A stretch of 32,727 nt of DNA from JAGNRR01 sp964612525 (GTDB lineage Bacteria > Bacteroidota > Bacteroidia > Chitinophagales > Chitinophagaceae): positions 1 through 32,727 of the forward strand of contig CAZTCQ010000020.1 in NCBI GenBank assembly GCA_964612525.1. Direction: 5' to 3'. This document shows positions 8,701-16,239 of the stretch, piece by piece. Position 1 is the stretch's first letter. Each line of letters starts with the position of its first letter. The notes beneath the pieces were generated by a model. The model was given only the letters and a program-made list of their open reading frames with translations, searched no databases and was not told the origin of the DNA. The position numbers were made by a program, and so were the translations under genes.

Positions 8701-9180
8701 AAGATTGAATTGTGAATTCAGTACAACATCCTGATTGTTACCAAAAGAAAGTGCGCGCCCGAAGGCACCCGAATAATCTATGTTGCCAAAGTCTACAAAA
8801 GCTCCTTGATTTTTGACATCGGTTGCGCTGTACGTGAAAGGTTGCATGGCAAAATTAGTGTCATAGTTTAGGCCATAATTCTTGTGCCGATAGGTTTGGG
8901 TAAATGAAAATGGAAATACTCTATAACTAATCTTTATGGAATCAAATAAAGGAATTTTTTTCCAACGCAGGGTGGCGTTTGCGTAGTCCATGGTATAAGT
9001 GGAACTATCCACTGATGTAATAACACTATTAGGTACTATGCTAAGGGTATCCAATTTTAGAAGAGGACCTTGAATCTGAAAGCTACGAGCACGCAGGTTT
9101 TGCACAGAAAAATTATTTTCTTGTGCATTTGAGCCAAGGGATAAAAACAAAATCCCAACCATAAACGTAAACCACTTCAA
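5710..9180 (-). CDS. Large outer-membrane beta-barrel protein with SprA-like motif
   Basis: A 1156-residue exported protein. It starts at TTG (TTG-AAG-TGG); the signal peptide ends at about SNA-QE (residue 20). Residues about 100-230 contain ALSFGNNQDVVLNSQFNLQLEGDLGDSIKIRGAI and a TAGDFDMRRPKGYF block. Residues about 270-330 contain ERVYIDGVQLERGENKDYIIDYNTAEVTF, a motif I associate with the Bacteroidota SprA/type 9 secretion translocon family. The remainder is long alternating beta-strand sequence with many aromatic strand ends, ending in RAIF, a typical C-terminal aromatic barrel strand. SprA proteins are about twice as long, so this is at most a distant or partial relative. No plug domain or TonB box is recognisable. 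A large barrel is likely; the function is unknown. Confidence 0.72.
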   Translation of the reverse strand: MKWFTFMVGILFLSLGSNAQENNFSVQNLRARSFQIQGPLLKLDTLSIVPNSVITSVDSSTYTMDYANATLRWKKIPLFDSIKISYRVFPFSFTQTYRHKNYGLNYDTNFAMQPFTYSATDVKNQGAFVDFGNIDYSGAFGRALSFGNNQDVVLNSQFNLQLEGDLGDSIKIRGAITDNTIPFQPEGNTQQIQEFDRVTIELERKNTKVTAGDFDMRRPKGYFMNFFKRVQGARIVTKQNKKNKQNRLEAIGSFAKGKWVRNQLTALEGNQGPYKLTGANGETFFIVLAGTERVYIDGVQLERGENKDYIIDYNTAEVTFMPRRLITKDLRIFVEFEFADRNYLNSMLYVSDELTLNKKLSLRLSAYSNQDAKNQPILADIDSSQRNFLRGVGNNIDEALFPSVRFDDTFSNEKILYRRTDSTIGGTVFPDVYVFSTNPLLAKFRLAFSLVGPNNGNYIQGISSANGRVYEWVAPLNGIPQGDYEPVVKLVTPKKQQMVVAGMDYQIDSNKALRLETALSNYDPNTFSEIDNRENLGVAQKVIYNESRNFGKRWKVSSEVNYEFVQQNFRRIERFRNVEFVRDWNIDQEEEQRNEHLGKASVVVSQENGLGLGYTFGTFQRGSSFQGYQHIPLLFYKKKDFRFRATANTISQKSLLANTTFFRPIVEAEKTFSKLKNLTIGSKFLQEKNTYRNPINDTLLPNAFAFNEFRVYARNNPSSKKQFDLNYMYRNDLLKKNNELGRANYSHNVQLNGQLLTIKNQQIRITASYRQLTIEDSIISTQQADQSLLGRVNYNFKFLKGLLGGNVLYEFGSGQEQRREFTYVEVPAGQGVYVWRDYNQDNLRQLNEFEIAQFPDEKRFIKIFTPTNQYVKAKYSRYSQSVAFNPRSIWNKSDLTGLKKLASYLFLQSSIQLQNRFLGQEGIAQYNPFLFGANDSLLLQNNASFINSVFVNRFSNDWGIDYIQSNTNGRTLLNYGIDTRKNFEHLVRARVNFGKKTTLVTEGKSGYRSFASQFLANRNFFIRQQYLEPKLSVILLKNQLRISTSYKYDTRINTENELNETANSQSAQFSLKYNIPSSGIINSQFTYNNIQYSGDANSSVGYAMLDGLQNGKNYLWNLSFDKRISKSVEMSLQYEGRKAGDAPVVHTGRASVRAIF

Positions 9181-9297
9181 AATGCTGTACTACTTCAACG
9201 TTAAAAATACGGATTATGTATAACAGAGTGGGTTTCCTTTTGTTATCTATATGGAATATTACACGAATAGTAGGTTCTCGCTGTTGGGTTGTTTTTT

Positions 9298-10635
9298 TTA
9301 CTCCTTATTTTCTAATTCATACTTCAAAAAGATTTTCCAATAGTATTCCTTGCTCATAGAATCCCAATGAAGAATGGCTCGGTTATATTGGTCGGATTGG
9401 AATAGGTTTAAGCCAATCGTACATGTCAAGACGATAGTCATTGCTATTTTTCCTAGGAAGTTACCGTTCAATATTTTTTGGGTCAAGAAGCAGAACGGAA
9501 TGGCAAGCAGCGGTAGGGAGTTTATTAAAACTCTTGCTCCGAAGCTGCCGCCATAAAACCATTGGTGCCAAGAAAATATTATATAAAACGAGACTAGATA
9601 AAAGCAAAGTGCGCTGATCGCATAGGTTTTGTATTTCTTTGTAAAAGCGATTGCGATAAGTGAAACAAAACCAAAAAAAGCGATCGGCGTATAGATAAAC
9701 CAACCCTTTCGATAACTGAATAAACCTTTAATAATTTCAGGTTTAGAAAAATTGAAGCCTTCTTCTCCATAAGAATAAATAAACCATGAACCCGTAATAT
9801 ATTTCCAGTAAATAAATTGAGGAATCCACACCATTACCATGCAAGCAATGGCTAGCAAAAGGGATTTAAAGTGCTGGGTAAAAAGAGCCGAATAAACTGT
9901 TCGCCAATTTTTGTAAGGCCAGAGTAGCGGTATAATTATAACCAAAATATCTACAGGTCTTATGAGGGCTGCTAACCCTAAACAGAGACCGAGAAGGATG
10001 AAATAGTTTCGTTGGTAGGTTGTAAAAAGCCTTTGGGTGCCAAACAAAATTAAAGCGTACAGTGAAAAGGAATACGGATGACCCAAACCAGGTTCTATAG
10101 CTGTGTAATAGAATAAATTTGTAGCCATCCCTAAAGAAAGAAGGCTGACAGCAACCGAGAGGTCGCTAAATCCAAACTCTAAGAGAAATTTTCTAAGGAC
10201 TAGTAAGCCCAAAAAAACGAAGAGAATAGAACAAAATAAAATGACAGTTTGATAGGGTCTCGAATAACCATCGGCGGCGTAAAGGTCAGAATTCTTAGCA
10301 TAAATATGAGCTAAAAAAAATAAAGGAGCTTCTAAATAGCTTACCCCTGCGGTATACTTGTTTAAACGATTTCCACTGGGCTGATGTTTATCTAGAGCAT
10401 AGAATTTTCGGTCGCCACTTGGTTTGTACCAAGTGTCGATATCAGGATAAAAATTATATTGCTTTAGGTCTTTGTGAATAAAAATAGCTGGCAAATAGAC
10501 GTAGTAGCCGGCGGCATCCCAATTTAAAATTTCGTCCATTACCCAACGCTCTGTTTGATATCCCGTCCAGGAGGTGCTAACCAAAAATAAAATACAAACG
10601 ATAAAACTGTATTTATGTTTTTGGGTGCTTGACAT
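9298..10635 (-). CDS. GT-C-type integral membrane protein (glycosyltransferase family 39-like)
   Basis: A 445-residue protein with about ten hydrophobic segments. After the first membrane helix comes a periplasmic loop with MDEILNWDAAGYYVYLPAIF; an acidic residue in this first loop is the usual catalytic feature of GT-C transferases, which use lipid-phosphate sugar donors. The block LGLAALIRPVDILVIIIPLLW is also typical of bacterial PMT/ArnT-like proteins. The donor and acceptor are unknown. It follows the cation-chloride cotransporter gene after 25 bp on the same strand, so both may be co-transcribed, although no functional link is obvious. No terminator hairpin is visible after the stop. 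Confidence 0.68.
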   Translation of the reverse strand: MSSTQKHKYSFIVCILFLVSTSWTGYQTERWVMDEILNWDAAGYYVYLPAIFIHKDLKQYNFYPDIDTWYKPSGDRKFYALDKHQPSGNRLNKYTAGVSYLEAPLFFLAHIYAKNSDLYAADGYSRPYQTVILFCSILFVFLGLLVLRKFLLEFGFSDLSVAVSLLSLGMATNLFYYTAIEPGLGHPYSFSLYALILFGTQRLFTTYQRNYFILLGLCLGLAALIRPVDILVIIIPLLWPYKNWRTVYSALFTQHFKSLLLAIACMVMVWIPQFIYWKYITGSWFIYSYGEEGFNFSKPEIIKGLFSYRKGWFIYTPIAFFGFVSLIAIAFTKKYKTYAISALCFYLVSFYIIFSWHQWFYGGSFGARVLINSLPLLAIPFCFLTQKILNGNFLGKIAMTIVLTCTIGLNLFQSDQYNRAILHWDSMSKEYYWKIFLKYELENKE

Positions 10636-10660
10636 ATTGCTATAGCATAAAAATAAGGTG

Positions 10661-12883
10661 TTATTTAATATCTTTTCGTTCTAGGGTATTTAAGTACATG
10701 ATGTTTCCTAATCCATCATACCCTTTAAATACCTCCATGCCACTCGATTTAATTCTGCTTTCATGAAAACCAATGAGGGTTAAATCTGCTCGGTTTGAGT
10801 TTTGAACAATGAGTTCTTTGATATTCGTTTCCTCGGTTAACTCGAGAACGGTTATGTTTAAAGAACTAATAGGAAGTCTGCCACTGGAGGTCAACTCGAT
10901 TAAATTATCTTTTTCCTGTTGCATAGTTTCAGCAGGGAAGGCAGCAAATATTTTAATCTGACTTTTTTTCCATTCGCTATGTGCTGAAATAATGTAAGCC
11001 ATTAAAATCATCATATTTGCGTTTTGTACATCTTCTCTTTTAATCCAAACGTGAATTTCTTTTTGACGGGCAAATCCTCTTGCCGAAATAGAAAGTACCG
11101 CCACGTCATGTTTGGCAGTTTTGATTAGGTTGTAGTTTTCAACGATTTCTTGAAGCCAAACATCATTGCCTTGCTCAAATTCAAGCAAAAGCATATTATT
11201 GTCTTGGCCCGAAACACCAGGCTGTTGCAATACTTGCGCAATGGCATTGGTGTTGGAAGGAGAAATTAATGTGTTTAAAAAAACATTCGACTTTGTGGTG
11301 TTGGTTATTTGTTTGAGCTGATCCATTGTGTTACGAGCAGCTTCTTTGGTCTCTTTTGAATAATAGCCTTTGTGGTAATGAACGTAAGTACCAAAACCAT
11401 ATTTTTTACTAATCCAACGCATCATGTCTAGGGCATCGGTATGCTCAAACGTATCCTGTGACAAACAAACCACAGCGGGACGCCAGCTATTGGAACTCAC
11501 ATCCTTTTCCGACTTCTGTAAAAACACTTGAATCCGTCTTACAAATTGAAACACCACTCCTTGAAAGATTTGAGCCATCCCTTTATTTCCTTTAAGGTAT
11601 AATCCAATACCAAAATAAATCCCTACCATTAGCAGGATAGATGCAATTGCATAAACAGTATTTATTTTAAACATTAAATAAATACAGAGTACCGCGCCCA
11701 AAAGAGAAATGTACCATCGAGAGCGGAAGGTAGGACGGTAGGACGGGTCGCCACTAAAGTGTTGTAAAAACGAAATTAAACAGAGCGAACCATAGGTCAC
11801 CATAAAGAACATAGAGATAACCTCGGCCACCGCATTTACATTACCTACGGAAACAAATGCCAAGGCTATTATGGCTGTGATAATAGTTCCATTGCGCGGT
11901 TCATTGGTTTCACCTCTGCCCTTAGCAAACCAGTAATTTAACCTTCTGCCCGGAAACACCTTGTCGCCCGCTAGCGCTTGTAAGGTTCGAGGAGCCACCA
12001 TAAAAGAACCTATGGCTGAGCTGATGGTTGCTGCCGCCAAACCGATAGGAATAATGGGGCCCCAGAGAGCAATTTGTTGCATAATGAGTTGGTCCTCTTT
12101 AAGATCAGTCAAACTAGCACTCGTATAAAGTTTATATGCCATGAAAATGTAAATCACCATACCTGCCACGGTAGCCAAAATTGTTCCCCGAGGAATAGAC
12201 TTACTAGGATCTCGCAAATCGCCTGATAGCCCAACGCCGGCTGTCATACCCGTAAAGGCAGGGAAAATAACCGCAAACACAAAGAAAAAATTAAATTCAG
12301 AATCTACAGGAGCGAAGAGTTTACCATTATTAATAATTTCACCAGAGGCGGTTCCGCCCATAAAAAATAAGACAAGTGAAATGCCCAAAATGGCAACTAC
12401 AATATAAAGCATTTTCATCCCCAGGTCGGCTCCCTTCGTGACCATCAACAAAATTAGAAGTATCAAAGCGGGTACACTAAACAATCGGTTGTCGGTGATT
12501 ACAATATTAAATGTATCCCTCAGCCAAGGAGCTAGTGCTGTGAACGATTCGGCAAAGGCTATGATATAAAAGGCCACACTAATAGCTTGTGATAAAAACA
12601 GAGCTACTCCGATAGCAGCACCAATATTAATTCCAAATGATCGGGAAATGATAAAATATTCACCACCGCCTTCTACTTTTGAGTTAGTGGCAATTTCCGC
12701 AAGGGCCATGGCCGTTGGAATTGTAACTAGATGGCCAATGATTACAATAGCCACAGTACCTATAAAACCTACTGAACCTACCGAAAAGCCAAAACGTAAG
12801 AACATTACGGCTCCTAAAATTGTGGAAATAGCCGTCAAAAAAACGGGCAGGGTTCCAAAGCCTGCTTTTCTGGGATTACTCAT
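10661..12883 (-). CDS. SLC12-like cation-chloride cotransporter / APC-superfamily permease
   Basis: A 740-residue protein. Residues about 8-430 form a 12-helix APC-fold transporter starting with FGTLPVFLTAISTILGAVMFLRFGFSVGSVG, which matches the first helix of the Na-K-Cl/K-Cl cotransporter family (its ILG(A/V)xxFLR motif). Other marks are EGGGEYFIISRSFG and VAPRTLQALAGDKVFP. Residues about 440-740 are a soluble C-terminal domain with SSNSWRPAVVCLSQ and SQIKIFAAFP segments, like the cytoplasmic tail of eukaryotic SLC12 proteins. Ion specificity cannot be read. Upstream, overlapping inverted repeats at 12922-12949 lie about 39 bp from the ATG. It is the first gene of a pair with the GT-C protein. 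Confidence 0.85.
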   Translation of the reverse strand: MSNPRKAGFGTLPVFLTAISTILGAVMFLRFGFSVGSVGFIGTVAIVIIGHLVTIPTAMALAEIATNSKVEGGGEYFIISRSFGINIGAAIGVALFLSQAISVAFYIIAFAESFTALAPWLRDTFNIVITDNRLFSVPALILLILLMVTKGADLGMKMLYIVVAILGISLVLFFMGGTASGEIINNGKLFAPVDSEFNFFFVFAVIFPAFTGMTAGVGLSGDLRDPSKSIPRGTILATVAGMVIYIFMAYKLYTSASLTDLKEDQLIMQQIALWGPIIPIGLAAATISSAIGSFMVAPRTLQALAGDKVFPGRRLNYWFAKGRGETNEPRNGTIITAIIALAFVSVGNVNAVAEVISMFFMVTYGSLCLISFLQHFSGDPSYRPTFRSRWYISLLGAVLCIYLMFKINTVYAIASILLMVGIYFGIGLYLKGNKGMAQIFQGVVFQFVRRIQVFLQKSEKDVSSNSWRPAVVCLSQDTFEHTDALDMMRWISKKYGFGTYVHYHKGYYSKETKEAARNTMDQLKQITNTTKSNVFLNTLISPSNTNAIAQVLQQPGVSGQDNNMLLLEFEQGNDVWLQEIVENYNLIKTAKHDVAVLSISARGFARQKEIHVWIKREDVQNANMMILMAYIISAHSEWKKSQIKIFAAFPAETMQQEKDNLIELTSSGRLPISSLNITVLELTEETNIKELIVQNSNRADLTLIGFHESRIKSSGMEVFKGYDGLGNIMYLNTLERKDIK

Positions 12884-12921
12884 AGTGTAAGAAGAGATAA
12901 AAGTAATTCGCCATGAGCAGA

Positions 12922-12949
12922 TAACGTTAAATGAAACGTTATTTCATTC
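12922..12949. repeat. Two overlapping inverted repeats upstream of the cotransporter
   Basis: ATAACGTT (12922-12929) pairs perfectly with AACGTTAT (12936-12943). AATGAAA (12931-12937) pairs perfectly with TTTCATT (12943-12949). The two arms overlap, so as RNA only one hairpin could form at a time; as DNA each half could be an operator. The element lies 39-66 bp upstream of the cotransporter ATG. A regulatory role is inferred from position only. Confidence 0.4.
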
Positions 12950-13148
12950 ATTGAATAGACTGAAAAAAAAGAGCTTAGGCCAATAGTGCCGGACGATGAA
13001 TTGGAGCTTCTTTGACTTTTTGCTAAGGTTAAGATTACTTGGCCTCATTGTCACTGGACAATCTGCTTTTATCAAAGTCAATATTTAATAGAACTAAAGC
13101 TGGTTGATGTTGAAAAAGTAATCTGCTAAATCAGGAATCCATTTATAC

Positions 13149-13177
13149 TTGATTTATTTAAAAATTGCCTAGCTTAG
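13149..13177 (+). promoter_or_regulatory. Candidate promoter of the zinc-protease-like lipoprotein
   Basis: TTG (13149-13151), an 18-nt spacer, then TAGCTTAG (13170-13177), one mismatch from the Bacteroidota -7 consensus TAnnTTTG. The ATG follows 21 nt later with a purine-rich AAAGGAAAA between, giving a short leader. Confidence 0.4.
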
Positions 13178-13198
13178 TAATCAAAGGAAAACAATCAA

Positions 13199-14325
13199 AT
13201 GAAAAATTTTATTTATGCTCGCAGAAAATTTCTATTGACTGATCTTTCAATGCTTGTCATTTTGGTAATTCTTATCCTAAGCCTCGGTTGTAAAAAGGAA
13301 TATGAAGTGGTTGATCCTGAAACTCCGTTTGAACATAAAGTGAGTTTTAACTATGAGTATGATATTTCTGGAATGAATGATACAATGAATGATGCTTTAT
13401 TTACAGTAGATATTGTTCTGTTTCATTCAGACCATTTAAGCATGAGTTGGGCTGCGTTAAAAAATGAGTTCATGAAAGCAGATGATGCTTTTCGTGCCGA
13501 GGGAGTTCAGCTAAATTTGAAAAAAGCGGTGAATGTTAGCTTTCCAGATGAATGGAATAATCTGACGGCTTACTCATTAACCAGTTTGCCAGACTCGGGT
13601 CAAACGCTTGGATTTTATGATAAATATTCCGTCATGAAGCCTATTATGAACGACACAGTCAAAACAGCTTTTACTGACTTTATTTACGATGAACCGAATA
13701 AGACACGCACAATTTTTATTCTACCGATGTCGGGCGTTAAAATTATTTTTGCTGAGCAAAATACTAATGGTTCTTGGCAAATGGGAGGGCCCGTCGCTAC
13801 TGGAGCGCTGTCATTCCCCGGCTATATTTTATTAGATGGGATATCAAAAAATTTGAGAGGTTGCATCACTATGCAGTCGGCAACTGGGCGCACCTTGGCT
13901 CATGAATTAGGGCATAAATTAATTAATGTCTCTCACGAGGGACAAAATGTTAGCCCAGCTTTTAGTGGGAACACGATTCCTGGCTTGCTAGGTTATGGAA
14001 CTAGCGTAGAAATTTTTGGAGGACAGTCGGGACGTTGGCATAAAGAGCGTCTTTTGTTAAGTCCGTATTTNNNNNNNNNNNNNNNNNNNNNNNNNNNNNN
14101 NNNNNNNNNNNNNNNNNNNNNNNNNNNNNNNNNNNNNNNNNNNNNNNNNNNNNNNNNNNNNNNNNNNNNNTTGGAGGACAGTCGGGACGTTGGCATAAAG
14201 AGCGTCTTTTGTTAAGTCCGTATTTGTATAAAAAAGTAAATGGTTCAAAGAAGTATAATCCCGATTATGCTGGAGTAGGGGCTTATGATGACGCCATTTA
14301 TGGAGGGTTCGTAATGCCTCAATAG
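13199..14325 (+). CDS. Lipoprotein with zinc-metallopeptidase-like motif (HELGH), interrupted by an assembly gap
   Basis: The protein starts at ATG with a basic N-terminus (MKNFIYARRKF), a hydrophobic stretch and a lipobox LSLGC with Cys31, so it is a predicted lipoprotein. Residues 235-239 are HELGH, a zinc-protease HExxH site, followed by H246 (HELGHKLINVSH). The spacing is HExxH-x6-H, one residue longer than the metzincin x5. A run of 100 N interrupts the gene at 14071-14170, with the same 55 bases on each side. Removing the N run and one copy keeps the frame open to a TAG at 14323-14325, giving 323 residues ending in AIYGGFVMPQ. Read straight through the Ns the frame shifts and ends falsely at 14215. 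No match to a named family is recognised. Confidence 0.7.
14016..14070 (+). repeat. 55-bp copy flanking the gap, left
   Basis: These 55 bases immediately before the N run are identical to 14171-14225 immediately after it. This is what two contig ends sharing a k-mer-length overlap look like when a scaffolder joins them with a fixed 100-N spacer. It is probably not a biological repeat. Confidence 0.85.
14071..14170. other. Assembly gap of exactly 100 N
   Basis: A run of 100 undetermined bases inside the zinc-protease-like lipoprotein gene. The round length suggests a placeholder for an unknown distance. The flanking identical 55-mers suggest the true distance is negative (contigs overlap). 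Confidence 0.95.
14171..14225 (+). repeat. 55-bp copy flanking the gap, right
   Basis: Exact copy of 14016-14070. Base 14226 continues the lipoprotein frame that is broken off at 14070. Confidence 0.85.
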
Positions 14326-14333
14326 AATGGTTT

Positions 14334-14744
14334 TTATTGATCGTCTTTTCCCGAAAAGTATAATTGGTCGATTACTAAAACACCAATGAAATACATAAAG
14401 TCTTTAAAGCCGTTGTCATAGTCTTGCACCAAGAAGCTGCCAAAAGCGAGTATAATAAAAAGAAAGTAACAAGAAAGAAAACCGAACGATAGAAATCGTT
14501 GATAAGGTTTTTTCTGAAACATTAGTAACATGCTTATCATGAATAAGATTGGGCCAATGAGTTCCAATGAAATAATAAGATAATATGAGAATGTAAGGCC
14601 TCCAGGAATAATTCCCAGAAGGCTTTTCTCGAATTTTCCTACAAACCAATCAGGAGGAATTGAGTCTGTTAGCTTATGCAGCGCTGGGGTCAATAGAATA
14701 ATGATTAGTAAAAGTAGGGCAAGTTGTTTCTTGATTCTTAACAT
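14334..14744 (-). CDS. Small DoxX-like four-helix membrane protein
   Basis: A 136-residue protein from the ATG at 14744 (MLRIKKQLALLLLII). A TTG at 14771 would add nine residues but overlaps the upstream stop and gives a less natural N-terminus. Four hydrophobic segments are seen: about 7-22, 50-75, 83-103 and 112-128. The first is followed by TPALHKLTD, and PGG precedes the second. Size and topology resemble DoxX/DoxD-like proteins, but no diagnostic motif confirms it. Last gene of the tightly spaced minus-strand set at 14334-17943; it ends 8 bp from the convergent lipoprotein gene. Confidence 0.55.
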   Translation of the reverse strand: MLRIKKQLALLLLIIILLTPALHKLTDSIPPDWFVGKFEKSLLGIIPGGLTFSYYLIISLELIGPILFMISMLLMFQKKPYQRFLSFGFLSCYFLFIILAFGSFLVQDYDNGFKDFMYFIGVLVIDQLYFSGKDDQ

Positions 14745-14758
14745 AGGATTTAAATTAT

Positions 14759-15103
14759 TTAATTGGACCAAACCGCATAATTTTTTCGACGCAATTCAAG
14801 AGTCAGAAGTTTTTCTAACTTTAAAGCTTCAGCGCGAGACTTTACAGGAGTTAAATGATTAGCAAGACTCGGCCGTAAATACAAACCATATTTCTCTACG
14901 ATAGTAGCCGATATTTTGATTCCTCTTTTACTGCGGGCACCCATCTTATGTTGCCTAAAACGTTCGAGAGGAGTTTTGCTGCTCATGCCCACGTACAGGC
15001 ATTCTAATACTCCGTTGAATTGTGGATTGGCTTCACGAAATTTTCTGTTTTCCGAGAAAACTTTTTTATCTAATTCTATGACATATACTTGGTACAAGGG
15101 CAT
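14759..15103 (-). CDS. GIY-YIG-like small protein with extended first loop
   Basis: A 114-residue protein from the ATG at 15103 (MPLYQVYVIEL), which begins 2 nt after the DUF1801 stop; an in-frame start nine codons earlier would overlap that gene. QVYVIEL takes the GIY position and CLYVGMS the YIG position, followed by PLERFRQHK with the conserved Arg, and RAEALKLEKLLTLELR carries candidate catalytic Glu residues. The two halves of the signature are about 28 residues apart, far more than in typical GIY-YIG nucleases. From memory there is an uncharacterised bacterial family with this pattern (VYVxEL...YVGMTG...PEERFxxHK, ending in GYAVW); this protein ends in NYAVWSN. Nuclease activity is not shown. 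Confidence 0.62.
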   Translation of the reverse strand: MPLYQVYVIELDKKVFSENRKFREANPQFNGVLECLYVGMSSKTPLERFRQHKMGARSKRGIKISATIVEKYGLYLRPSLANHLTPVKSRAEALKLEKLLTLELRRKNYAVWSN

Positions 15104-15105
15104 AT

Positions 15106-15444
15106 TCAATCTGCTGTGGCTTTGAACCACTCTGAAAAAAGTGGAAAGTCAATGTCTTCAGTTTTTCGTATTTTGACGTGGCGCATTGTTTTGCCATCTC
15201 CTTCCAAAATATTTTTATCATCTTTAATTCTATCAATATTATAGAATCCAAGAGTGACATATTTATCAGAAAATTTTAAGTAGGTGAATGTTTTATTTTT
15301 TTTGAAAATAGGCATACCCCATTTGAAATCTTCTGTTGTGCCGGCAATTGTTTGATGAATGAAAGATCGCAAGCTTTCCAAGGTTTCTAGTTGCTTAGGC
15401 GTTGCCAAGTTAATGTAATCCGTTACCTTTTGATTGCGGTTCAT
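15106..15444 (-). CDS. DUF1801 (YdhG-like) family protein
   Basis: A 112-residue cytoplasmic protein. It shows the DUF1801 layout: an N-terminal helix with LESLRSFIHQTI, then EDFKWGMPIFKKNKTFTYLKFSDKYVTLGFYN, and a C-terminal basic/acidic stretch (KIRKTEDIDFPLFSEWFKA). Members are small proteins of unknown biochemical role, often found with stress or accessory enzymes. It starts 3 bp after the methyltransferase stop and ends 2 bp before the GIY-YIG-like gene, so the three are almost certainly read together. Confidence 0.8.
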   Translation of the reverse strand: MNRNQKVTDYINLATPKQLETLESLRSFIHQTIAGTTEDFKWGMPIFKKNKTFTYLKFSDKYVTLGFYNIDRIKDDKNILEGDGKTMRHVKIRKTEDIDFPLFSEWFKATAD

Positions 15445-15447
15445 TTT

Positions 15448-16239
15448 TTATTTCTTGATTGCTTTAATTGAGTAAACCAGTGGTAGTTTGTCTCCAAACT
15501 TTTTTATTTGAAATTTATTTTCCGCTATCTGAACCGTGTTATTTACAAAGGGGTAGGGAGCGTAATTGTATTCTTGTAAGTCTTCTATTTGCAGTCCTTT
15601 TTTTAGTAAACAATTTACTACTTCCCCTATGCCGTGGTTCCAGCAAACAAACGAATTTTTTATATCCGCATTTTTATCAGCGTAGGTTCCTGTTTCTTCT
15701 TCAGCTATGGGTTCTACATTGTTGTAGTAATATTTTATTTCTTTAAAATCATCGTCCCAAGCCCAAACCAAAGGATGAAACTCGGCAAAAACAAATTGAC
15801 CACCCGGTTTTAAAAAAAATGAAATGATTGAGGCCCATTTGTCTAGGTCAGGTAACCAAGAAATAGTGCCGTAGCTCGTGAAGACGATGTCAAATTTCTC
15901 GTTAAGGTATTTTTCCAAGTCATAAATATCGCAGCAAATAAATTTTGTATTCATGCCTAAGTTTGTGGCAAGGGATTGGGCTTTATCAATGGATAGGTCA
16001 GATAAATCAATGCCTGTGGCTTCGGCGCCCATGCGGCTCAGCGAGATGGTGTCTTGCCCAAAATGACATTGCAAATGCAATATTTTTTTACCCTGTACGT
16101 TTCCCAGAAGGTCTAATTCAATTTTGTTTAAAGAAGATTTTCCTTTGAGAAAGCCAGGGAGGTCATAAAAGTCTGAGTCCAAGTGCGACTCCAATCGATC
16201 ATTCCAAGATTTTTTATTTATGGCTAAGTAGTTCTCCAT
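15448..16239 (-). CDS. Class I SAM-dependent methyltransferase
   Basis: A 263-residue protein. Motif I is KKILHLQCHFGQDTISL (residues 51-67), the variant in which the usual GxGxG becomes LQCHFGQD. It is followed by the acidic GIDLS (residues 77-80) that binds the SAM ribose, and FDIVFTSYGTISWLPDL as motif IV. GGQFVFAEFHPLVWAWDDDF marks the C-terminal half. The fold is clear; the substrate is unknown, and it could act on a small molecule. It overlaps the end of the frameshifted NAD(P)-binding gene by 16 nt and precedes DUF1801 by 3 bp. Confidence 0.87.
   Translation of the reverse strand: MENYLAINKKSWNDRLESHLDSDFYDLPGFLKGKSSLNKIELDLLGNVQGKKILHLQCHFGQDTISLSRMGAEATGIDLSDLSIDKAQSLATNLGMNTKFICCDIYDLEKYLNEKFDIVFTSYGTISWLPDLDKWASIISFFLKPGGQFVFAEFHPLVWAWDDDFKEIKYYYNNVEPIAEEETGTYADKNADIKNSFVCWNHGIGEVVNCLLKKGLQIEDLQEYNYAPYPFVNNTVQIAENKFQIKKFGDKLPLVYSIKAIKK

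Larger units (their letters stand above)
12884..13198. other. 315-bp divergent intergenic region
   Basis: This region lies between the starts of the cotransporter (-) and the zinc-protease-like lipoprotein (+). Seen: overlapping inverted repeats at 12922-12949 and a candidate promoter at 13149-13177 for the lipoprotein. The middle (about 12955-13140) holds no open frame, hairpin terminator or recognisable gene remnant. Confidence 0.7.

Noticed and set aside
10638..10647. TGCTATAGCA palindrome before the GT-C gene
   Set aside because: Only 10 bp, expected by chance, with no supporting context.
13993..14248. Minus-strand open frames spanning the N run
   Set aside because: They consist largely of undetermined residues and are antisense to the lipoprotein gene.
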